Shown: in pieces, positions 8,167-15,373 of the stretch
How the letters are laid out: the number at the start of each line of letters is the position of its first letter
Numbering within the stretch: position 1 is the first letter of the stretch
Source: Acrocarpospora phusangensis
GTDB lineage: Bacteria > Actinomycetota > Actinomycetes > Streptosporangiales > Streptosporangiaceae
DNA length: 64,000 bases
Reading direction: 5' to 3'
Assembly: GCF_016862995.1 (NCBI RefSeq)
Contig: NZ_BOOA01000050.1
Span: 1-64,000, forward strand
The notes under the pieces: generated by a model
The model's database searches: none
What the model was told of the DNA's origin: nothing
The model's input: only the letters and a program-made list of their open reading frames with translations
Program-made: the position numbers and the translations under genes

Positions 8167-9348
8167 TTATCCTCGGGGATTTCTGAGGGACAGCGTCATC
8201 GCCTCGACGGCGATCTGCGGATTGACGTTCGCGGCCAGGCGTTCGCGGCACAGCAGGATCGCGTCCACGCGGCGCAGCGTGTCCTCCGGGGTGCCAGTGC
8301 GGGCGAGATGGTCGAGATCGGCGCGGCGGTCCTCATTGGCCAATTCGATCTGGGCGCCGAACTGCACGGCGAGGACGTCGCGGTAGAGCGCCATCAGGTC
8401 CAGCAGGGCGAGGTCGAGGGATTCGCGCTTGATTCGGGTGGCGCGGGATTTCTGGGCGTTCTCCAGTTCTTTCAGCGCGCCGGCGCCGCCACGGATCAGG
8501 CCTTTGTTGAGGCCTTTGCCGGATGATCCTTCGCCGTAGAGGGCCCGGAGTTCGTTGACTTCCGTTTCGTTGAGTTCGGCGGTCGCGGCGGCGGCGTCCT
8601 CGTCGGCCGTTTTGACGAGTCGTTCCGCGGCGGTGATGCATTCGGCGACGCCGGTGAGACTTCTCGGAATGGCCAGTACGGCGTCGCGGCGGTGGCGCAC
8701 CTGTTCGTCGAGGGCGAGACGGCGGGCGCGGGAAAGGTGGCCCTGGGAGGCGCGGGCGGCTGAATCGGCGATGCCTGGGGGGATGTTGTCGCGGGTTTTC
8801 AGGACGTGGGCGACGGCCTGGGTGGAGGGGGTGCGGAGGGTGATGACGCGGCAGCGGGAGCGGATGGTGACGATCATGTCGTCCGCGGCGGGGGCGCAGA
8901 GAAGCCAGACGGTGCGGGGCGGGGGTTCCTCGATGGCTTTGAGGAGGGCGTTGGCGGCTTGTTCCGTGGCGCGGTCGGCGTCCTCGAACAGGACGATGCG
9001 CCAGCCGCCGAGGGTTGCGCGGCCTGCTGCCCGCAGGATCAGTTCCCGGGTCTGTTTGACGCTGTAGGAGAGGCCTTGGGGGCGTACGGACTCGAGGTCC
9101 GGGTGGGAGCCGACCTCGACCTGGTGGCAGGAGTCGCAGTGGCCGCAGCCCTGGGTGGGGCAGAGGAGGGCGGCGGCGAAGGCTTTGGCGGCGGCGGATC
9201 TGCCGGAGCCGGGGGGGCCGGTGAAGAGCCAGGCGTGGGTCATGCCGGTGCCTCGGCCGCCGGTGAGGGTTTCGGCGGCGGCCGAAGCGGCTTGCTTCAA
9301 GACGATGGCAGCTTGCTCCTGCCCTACAAGATCATCGAACACACCCAC
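8167..9348 (-). CDS. holB: DNA polymerase III subunit delta'
   Basis: A 393-residue clamp-loader subunit. It has a P-loop GPPGSGRS (44-51, with Arg in place of the Walker Lys, as in many delta' proteins that do not hydrolyse ATP), a zinc module with Cys63, Cys68, Cys71 and Cys74, the KAIEEPPPRTVWLL segment, and the sensor SRC motif in TIRSRCRVITL that supplies an arginine finger in clamp loaders. The C-terminal collar region is helical and charged. It acts with DnaX and HolA to load the beta clamp. Start ATG at 9348 (MGVFDDLVGQEQA) matches the family. It follows tmk across a 661-bp repeat-rich gap, unusually long for this pair. Confidence 0.95.
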   Translation of the reverse strand: MGVFDDLVGQEQAAIVLKQAASAAAETLTGGRGTGMTHAWLFTGPPGSGRSAAAKAFAAALLCPTQGCGHCDSCHQVEVGSHPDLESVRPQGLSYSVKQTRELILRAAGRATLGGWRIVLFEDADRATEQAANALLKAIEEPPPRTVWLLCAPAADDMIVTIRSRCRVITLRTPSTQAVAHVLKTRDNIPPGIADSAARASQGHLSRARRLALDEQVRHRRDAVLAIPRSLTGVAECITAAERLVKTADEDAAAATAELNETEVNELRALYGEGSSGKGLNKGLIRGGAGALKELENAQKSRATRIKRESLDLALLDLMALYRDVLAVQFGAQIELANEDRRADLDHLARTGTPEDTLRRVDAILLCRERLAANVNPQIAVEAMTLSLRNPRG

Positions 9349-9436
9349 GCTGCCAGGGTAGTCTCTGCGCCCGACACCGGTTCCCTGATCTCGTTGCTTC
9401 GCCTGCCTGTGAGTTAGTGGGCTTGGATGGCCTCAT

Positions 9437-9645
9437 GATTGCGGTGGCTCTCCCCACCCACCCACCCTTTGTCGAGCTGGCGCTCTGCCCCCTTCCCCGG
9501 AGCTCGCCGGCATGCCCGGCACTGATTACGGTGGTTCTCCCACCCACCCACCCTTTGTCGAGCTGGCGCTCTGCCCCCTTCCCCGGAGCTCGCTGACATG
9601 CCCGGCACTGATTGCGGTGGTTCCCCCACCCACCCACCCTTGATC
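9437..9645. repeat. Tandem 86/87-bp repeat (2.3 copies)
   Basis: Copies start at 9437, 9524 and 9610 (spacing 87 and 86 bp), each beginning GATTRCGGTGG and containing CCCACCCACCCACCC then, in the two full copies, a shared GTCGAGCTGGCGCTCTGCCC stretch and CCCGGCACT. The full copies are nearly identical; the third breaks off after the C-rich box. The repeat lies in the noncoding gap between tmk and holB. Near-identity suggests recent duplication. Confidence 0.9.
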
Positions 9646-9942
9646 ACGGGCTTCGCCCGTCCCCCGCGTCGAGCCGCTGGAGGCGGGATGGCGGGGGCGA
9701 GGCCCGGCATGGGATGGCGGGCGGAGCCTGGTCCGGGGGCGGCGGGCGGAGCCCGCAAGCATAAGGGTGGGTGGGTGGGGAACCCCCCGCAAGCAATAAA
9801 GGGTGACTGGGAACCCACCGGCAAACAACGGGTGGGAACCCATCGGAAGATCTCGTCTGGCAATCGGTCGTAGGTCGGCATGCCGCCCGGATGCCCGCTC
9901 GGTAAGCGCGCCGCGCAGCGGCAATAAGGGTGGGTGGGTGGG
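9453..9942. repeat. Five copies of a four-G-tract (G-quadruplex) element
   Basis: Perfect GGGTGGGTGGGTGGG occurs five times: on the minus strand at 9453-9467, 9539-9553 and 9625-9639, and on the plus strand at 9765-9779 and 9928-9942. All share flanks of the form AAGGGTGGGTGGGTGGG followed by GAACCMCCGCAAKCA, so this is one repeated element present in both orientations, not random G-richness. Degenerate related units (GGGTGACTGGGAACCCACCG, GGGTGGGAACCCATCGG) lie at 9808-9853. The rest of the 9349-10009 gap has no gene. (GGGT)3GGG is a well-known, very stable parallel quadruplex sequence in vitro. Confidence 0.9.
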
Positions 9943-10009
9943 AGAACCCCCGCAAGCAATAAACCCCGGAGCCCGGCCAAACACCGGACTCCAGGGCTTC
10001 GAGGCAACG

Positions 10010-12064
10010 CTAGTCGCGAATGGCGGGCATGGTTCCCGTGTTCGCCTCCGCCTCCAGGGGAACCGGATCAGGCAGGATCTCGCGGACCTTGTCCTGAATG
10101 AGGCGGGTCACATCCCCCTGCGAAAGAGTGCCATCGACCACGAAGTAACGGTCGGGTTCCGCCGCCGCGAGGGAGCGGAACTCACGGCGGACGCGCTCGT
10201 GGAAGTCCATCGGCTCGGATTCGATGCGGTCCGCCGGGGACGCGAATCTCCGCAATCCCACCGAGGGCGGCACATCGATGAGAACAGTCAGATCAGGAAC
10301 CAAGCTCCCCGTAGCCCAAGCGTTGATCTTCGCCACGTCCTCGGTCTGAAGGGAACGCCCAGCCCCCTGATAAGCGAGCGACGAGTCCACATACCGATCA
10401 CAGACCACCATAGACCCGCGAAACAAAGCCGGTCGGATGACCTTCTCGACATGCTCCGCCCGGTCCGCCGCGTACAAAAGAGTCTCCGCCCGAGCGGAAA
10501 GCCCCTGATGAGTGGAGTCCAGAAGAATCGCCCGCAACCGCATGCCGACCTTCGTAGACCCGGGCTCACGCGTCTGCACGACATCGAACCCCTGGTCACG
10601 AAGCCAGATCGCGAGAAGCCGGGACTGCGTGGTCTTGCCGGAACCCTCACCGCCCTCGAAGGCGATGAACATCCCCCGAGCCTGCTCGTCCTCATCGGGA
10701 ACGAACCGCTCCCCCCGAACCGCCGCAAGCAGATCCACACCGAGCGGAATCCCACGCCGATCATCCATGTGCCTGAGCGCCAGCACCCCGACGATCACCG
10801 CGACCAACGCCCCGATGAGCATCACCAGGTTGGACCCGTCGAACCGGTAGCTCATGCCGCCGATGACGAACGGATGACTCCCGAACAGACCCGCCAGCGT
10901 GGACCCGAACGCCACCACCAGCAGCAACACCACCCGCGCCAGCGACTGCAGGAACGAGAACGTCCGCCCCCGCAGCTGGTCCTCGACCTCCAGTCCGATC
11001 ATCGTGTACCCGATGATCCACGCGATTCCCGCGCACGCCCCCAGCACGACCGTGAGCATGACCACGATCACCAGGTTGTGGATGAGCGCGGTCGCCACCA
11101 GCACCACACCGGCCAGAATGATCGACAACCCGAACAGCCGCCGCCGCGACAGCTCCTTCAGCAGGCGCAGCCCGAAGAACATCCCCAGCGCCATACCGAC
11201 AAAAACCGCACCGAACACCGTTCCGTACGCGGCGTCGCCCCCCTGCAACGCCCCCACGTAAGCCTTGGCCACCCCGACCACGGCCCCACCGGCCGCGAAC
11301 GCCCCCAGCATCCCGATGACCAGCCCCCGGACGGTACGGTTCGCACCCACGAACCGCCAGCCCTCCACGATCTGCCGGAGCACCGACGGCTCGGTGGCCC
11401 CCGCGTGCCCCCTCGGGATGTCACGTAACGTGAAGATCAGCCCCGCCGACACGAGGTACGCCAAGGCGTTGATCCCCAGCGCCAGATCGGTCGGCTGCGC
11501 CGTGAACGACGGCGCCAGCGAGTTGATCATGCTCACGATCACCGACAGGACCGCGAAGAGCGCGGCGGCCAGCGGCGCGGTGCCGTACGTGACGAGCAGG
11601 TTGAGCTGGTTGGCCTCTTCCAGGCGGTCCTTGGGCACCAGGTTGGGGACGGTCGCGTCCTTGGCCGGGACCCAGAACAGGTTCACGCACTCGACCAGGA
11701 ACGTGGCGATCACGATCCACTGGTAGCTGCCGATCAGCGGGATCGAGAGCACGACCGCGAACCGGGACACGTCCGCCAGGACCATGGTGAGGCGGCGGTC
11801 GAACCGGTCGGCGAAGGCTCCGGCCAGGGGTCCGAGCAGGATCGCGGGCAGCATCTTGGCGATGAAGACGCCGCCGATGGCCAGGCTCTGCGTCTGGTAG
11901 CCGTCGTCCTGCGTGAGGTTACCGGCGAGGGCCGTGAGCGCGATGATGTTGAGCCAGTCACCGAGGCTGCAGACCGACATGGCCGTCCACAGCCTGCGGA
12001 AAGGTGCGTTCGCCAGCACATGTGGGGGCTTGCGGCGAGGGACCGCCCGGCCAGGGGTGCTCAT
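10010..12064 (-). CDS. tmk: Bifunctional MFS transporter / dTMP kinase
   Basis: A 684-residue fusion. Residues 1-430 form an MFS-type transporter of about 12 membrane segments (GAFADRFDRR at the loop 2-3 position, FWVPAKDATVPNLVP typical of the MFS_3/enterobactin-exporter-like group). Residues 463-672 are thymidylate kinase: Walker A in FEGGEGSGKTTQSR, TREPGSTKVG, the DRYVDSSLAYQG motif at 556-567 and LIDVPPSVGLRR. The kinase makes dTDP from dTMP for DNA synthesis; the transporter substrate is unknown. The same fusion is known from some actinobacteria, so it is not an assembly artefact; no stop or frameshift lies between the domains. Neighbours are holB downstream and topA upstream, the usual tmk context. 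Confidence 0.93.
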   Translation of the reverse strand: MSTPGRAVPRRKPPHVLANAPFRRLWTAMSVCSLGDWLNIIALTALAGNLTQDDGYQTQSLAIGGVFIAKMLPAILLGPLAGAFADRFDRRLTMVLADVSRFAVVLSIPLIGSYQWIVIATFLVECVNLFWVPAKDATVPNLVPKDRLEEANQLNLLVTYGTAPLAAALFAVLSVIVSMINSLAPSFTAQPTDLALGINALAYLVSAGLIFTLRDIPRGHAGATEPSVLRQIVEGWRFVGANRTVRGLVIGMLGAFAAGGAVVGVAKAYVGALQGGDAAYGTVFGAVFVGMALGMFFGLRLLKELSRRRLFGLSIILAGVVLVATALIHNLVIVVMLTVVLGACAGIAWIIGYTMIGLEVEDQLRGRTFSFLQSLARVVLLLVVAFGSTLAGLFGSHPFVIGGMSYRFDGSNLVMLIGALVAVIVGVLALRHMDDRRGIPLGVDLLAAVRGERFVPDEDEQARGMFIAFEGGEGSGKTTQSRLLAIWLRDQGFDVVQTREPGSTKVGMRLRAILLDSTHQGLSARAETLLYAADRAEHVEKVIRPALFRGSMVVCDRYVDSSLAYQGAGRSLQTEDVAKINAWATGSLVPDLTVLIDVPPSVGLRRFASPADRIESEPMDFHERVRREFRSLAAAEPDRYFVVDGTLSQGDVTRLIQDKVREILPDPVPLEAEANTGTMPAIRD

Positions 12065-12358
12065 GATGTCAGCGTATCCAGGTTGTTCGCTGGGCTTGGG
12101 GAGAAATGAGCGGGCCGGATTTGCCCCGCCTGCTCATCACCTGAGGGTATTACGTCACAGCTGTCCACCGCAGTCAGGTAGACACGATCGTCATTTCGCG
12201 TTTGCCTCCCCCGCGCCGCTCTGTTCTCGCTGCTCACACCGCGCCCATCGGCCCCCGACGCGCCGCCGGATACGACGCGATCGCCGGGTGCTCGCCGCTC
12301 CCGGGCACGGTTGACGTAGGTGGCGCTCCTCGCCACACCGGTGCCGAAATCGGCCGCG

Positions 12359-13612
12359 TCAGGCTCGGAGTTCGATCAAGGTGATCTCCGGGGGCGCCCC
12401 GACGCGAACCGGGGGTCCCCAGAAGCCGGCGCCCCGGGTGACGTACACCTGGGTTCCTTCGACGACGTGGAGGCCCTGCACGGCCGGCTGCTGGAGGGGG
12501 ACGATCAGGTTGAAGGGCACCATCTGGCCGCCGTGGGTGTGGCCGGAGAGCTGCAGGTCGACCCCGTACGGCGCGGCGTCGTAGACCTGGACGGGCTGGT
12601 GGGAGAGCAGGACGACGGGCCGGTCGGCGCTCCGCCCGGCGAGAGCGCCCGCCATGTCGGGCCCGTCGTTCACGGCGGCGCCGTTGACGTCGTTGACGCC
12701 GGCCAGGTCGAGGGTGGCGCCCGCGTGCTCGATCGCCACGCGTTCGTTGCGCAGGGAGCGGATGCCGAGGCTGTTGAGCTCGTTGATCCACTCCTGGGGG
12801 CCGTTGGCGGTGTAGTACTCGTGATTGCCCGTCACGAAATATGAGCCATAGCGGGATTCGAGGCTCTTGAGCGGGCGGGCCATCGGGCCCAGTTCGGCGA
12901 CCGTCCCGTCCACGAGGTCGCCGACGATCGCGACGATGTCGGCCTCCAGGCCGTTGATCATCCGGACGATGCGCTCGGTGTGCCTGATCCCGGTCAGCGG
13001 TCCCAGGTGGATGTCGCTCACGGCGGCGATGCGCAGCCCGCTCATGCGCGGGTCCAGCCGGGCCAGCCGCACCGGCACCCGTTCGATGACGGGGTCGCCG
13101 AAGGCGGTGCGCACGCCGTACCCCACCGTGGCGATGGCCCCCACGCCGGCGACGGCCGCGACCGTACGCGAAAGGAACAGGCGTCGATCGACCTGGGGGG
13201 CTACCGAACCCTCGTCGAGGGCTACTTCGACGTCCTGAGCGAGCACAGGACCGCCGGCGGGCACCGGAACCGCGATCACCCGGTTCGACTCACGCCGTGC
13301 CCGGCGGCCGAGCACGATCGACACGACCGCCCGGGGGATCTCCAGAACGATCAGGATGACCGCCAGGTAGAACATGGTCGCCATCCACAGGTATCCGGGC
13401 CAGGCGAGCGCGTGCCCGGTCTCCGACGGGATGACCCGGGTGCCGATCAGGGCCACCAGCAGCAGCCCGGCCAGCACGACCAGCGTCCACGTCAGGATGC
13501 GCCGCCCCCGCCCCGGCACGGTCGTCCCCCGGACCAGCCGGCGCCACAGGTAGTAGTGGACCCCGGCCAGCACGACTAAAACGAAAGCGAGAAATCCCAC
13601 GACCTGCCCCAC
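12359..13612 (-). CDS. Membrane metallophosphoesterase
   Basis: About 417 residues. Four hydrophobic N-terminal segments (VVGFLAFVLVVLAG, WTLVVLAGLLLVALIG, YLWMATMFYLAVILIVLE, and TVAAVAGVGAIATVGYG) precede a calcineurin-like phosphoesterase domain with the metal-binding set: D-I-H-L-G, GDLVDG, GNHEYY, SHQP and GHTHGGQ. It belongs to the YkuE/YaeI-like group with possible action on phosphorylated lipids at the membrane; the substrate is not known. GTG at 13612 is preferred because GGAGG lies five bases upstream; a TTG at 13645 would add 11 residues. It has no obvious operon partner. Confidence 0.88.
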   Translation of the reverse strand: MGQVVGFLAFVLVVLAGVHYYLWRRLVRGTTVPGRGRRILTWTLVVLAGLLLVALIGTRVIPSETGHALAWPGYLWMATMFYLAVILIVLEIPRAVVSIVLGRRARRESNRVIAVPVPAGGPVLAQDVEVALDEGSVAPQVDRRLFLSRTVAAVAGVGAIATVGYGVRTAFGDPVIERVPVRLARLDPRMSGLRIAAVSDIHLGPLTGIRHTERIVRMINGLEADIVAIVGDLVDGTVAELGPMARPLKSLESRYGSYFVTGNHEYYTANGPQEWINELNSLGIRSLRNERVAIEHAGATLDLAGVNDVNGAAVNDGPDMAGALAGRSADRPVVLLSHQPVQVYDAAPYGVDLQLSGHTHGGQMVPFNLIVPLQQPAVQGLHVVEGTQVYVTRGAGFWGPPVRVGAPPEITLIELRA

Positions 13613-13764
13613 TCCGACCTCCGCCTTGGGCGGACCGGCCGCCAACGTCCCCCCGCAATGCTACGAGCCCGCACCCCGCTCGACGGCACCCTCTCAGCTC
13701 CCCCTCAGGAACCGGCCCGCGAAGCGACGGCGTGCCTCGACGATGCCCGCGCGACCAACGGGCG

Positions 13765-15078
13765 TCAGCGCAGGATCGGGAACTTGCCGCGGAAGACGTT
13801 GTGCGGGTCCAGGCTGCGTTTCAGCGCACGCAGGCGGACGAGCGTGGACTCCGGGAACGTCAGCGACACGTCCTCGCCAGGGGCGAGGGAGGTGTAGGGC
13901 TTGGTTCCGGTGAGGTAGTCGCCGAGCGTGTCGGTGATCTCGTTCATCTTGGCCCGGACGGCCGCCGTGGCCGCGAGATCACGCGGCGTCCCGAGCATGG
14001 CCAGCATGTACGGCGCGGCCAACGCCGGCACCGCACCGCCGCCCGGCGGATCGACCGCCAGGGCTCCGCCGAGATGCCGGATCTGCACGCTGGTCAGCGG
14101 ATCGATGGGCTTGGCGAGCAGCAACTGGGCGGCCCTGTCGTCCAGTCCGGTGAGGAGTTCGGTGCGCCACAGCTCGGGACCGGGATCCACCGACTCGGCG
14201 CAGATGCCGCCCAGCTCGCCCACCGGGATCACGCACCGGCTGTCGGCGATCACGCCGTCGATGTCGTCGAGAGGCCGCAGCAGACTCCGCGCCTCCGCGG
14301 GCCCGCCCAGGAACGTGGCGGCCACCGTGACGAGCGGAGGGGAGTCCGGCAGATGCAGCAGTGTGAACCAGGCCGACAGCTCGTCCGGAGCGTTCGCGGT
14401 GATCTCCCGGTAGGCGTCCAGGACGCGCGGCGCCTGGTCGACGGCCCAGAGCATGCGCCCGCCGTACAGGGCCGGCATGGGGAGCAGGTCGAACTCCATG
14501 GCGGTGACCATGGCGAAGTCGCCGCCGCCCCCGCGCATCGCCCAGAACAGGTCGGGATCGGAGTCGGCCGTCACCCGGATCGGCAGGCCGTCGGCGTCCA
14601 CGGCGTCGAAGGCGCGGACGCTGTTGGCGGCGAAGCCGTACTTGCGGCCGAACCACCCGGCGCCGCCGCCGAGCGCGGACCCGAGCACGCTCACGACCGA
14701 GGAGCTTCCGGCCAGACCGGCCAGCTCGTGGGGGCTGCCGGCCATCAGCACCTGGTCCCACATGGCTCCCGCGCCGACCCGCGCCGTTCGTGTGTCGGGA
14801 TTCACCGCCACGTCGTTGAGCCGCTCGGTGCGCAGCAGGATCACGCCTTCCACGTCCCCGCTGGGCCGATGCCCGCTCTGCTGCGCCGTGACGGTCAGGC
14901 GTTCCTGGCGCGCGTACGTCACCAGGGTGGCCACGTCCTCGGCGTCGTAGACCTCCACGACCGCCAGCACCGGCTGGTCGACCGCCCGGTTCCACGCCCG
15001 CCTGGCGTCGTCGAAGCACTCGTCGCCACGCAGCACCACCCGACCCTTGATCGATTGGCGCAGGTCATTCAAGGTCAT
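13765..15078 (-). CDS. FAD-linked oxidase (FAD_binding_4/BBE type)
   Basis: About 437 residues of the vanillyl-alcohol-oxidase/berberine-bridge-like family. Seen: the FAD-binding half with SGHRPSGDVEG (the His corresponds to the residue that forms an 8-alpha-histidyl FAD bond), LGGGAGWFGRKYG and DLFWAMRGGGGDFAMVTAM, and the BBE C-terminal motif LDPHNVFRGKFPI. No Cys is present at the position used for a second covalent link, so FAD is probably bound once. ATG at 15078 is preferred (GGAG five bases upstream); ATG at 15117 would add 13 residues. These enzymes oxidise alcohols, sugars or natural-product intermediates using oxygen; the substrate cannot be told from context. Confidence 0.85.
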   Translation of the reverse strand: MTLNDLRQSIKGRVVLRGDECFDDARRAWNRAVDQPVLAVVEVYDAEDVATLVTYARQERLTVTAQQSGHRPSGDVEGVILLRTERLNDVAVNPDTRTARVGAGAMWDQVLMAGSPHELAGLAGSSSVVSVLGSALGGGAGWFGRKYGFAANSVRAFDAVDADGLPIRVTADSDPDLFWAMRGGGGDFAMVTAMEFDLLPMPALYGGRMLWAVDQAPRVLDAYREITANAPDELSAWFTLLHLPDSPPLVTVAATFLGGPAEARSLLRPLDDIDGVIADSRCVIPVGELGGICAESVDPGPELWRTELLTGLDDRAAQLLLAKPIDPLTSVQIRHLGGALAVDPPGGGAVPALAAPYMLAMLGTPRDLAATAAVRAKMNEITDTLGDYLTGTKPYTSLAPGEDVSLTFPESTLVRLRALKRSLDPHNVFRGKFPILR

Positions 15079-15373
15079 GCTGGCTCCACGGATCGTGGTC
15101 AGGAACACCTTCTCCATACCCGCCGACCCTAGGGACCCCGACCGACAGAACCGCCGCGGCTCATCCGCAGGTCAACGCCACCCTGTCGGCCGGGCAACCC
15201 CACCGGCAAAAGCCACCGACCCCACGAAAACCACGCAAAACCCCACCGCCGCCAGCCCGACTTCTCGCGAAATATCGCTAAATATCGGCGAGGAAAGCGT
15301 CAGGGCCCGCAGCCGCCGATCGGCCACGAGCCCCTAACCCCTGGGCAAGCCAAGCCTGCCCTCCGGGTAACCC

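Noticed and set aside
9437-9645. CRISPR array
   Set aside because: Only 2.3 copies, the 86/87-bp unit repeats as a whole with no variable spacers, and there are no cas genes nearby.
12061-12336. Small minus-strand gene upstream of the MFS-dTMP kinase fusion
   Set aside because: Low-complexity Arg/Ala/Gly sequence without ribosome site; the gap 12065-12358 appears to be noncoding.
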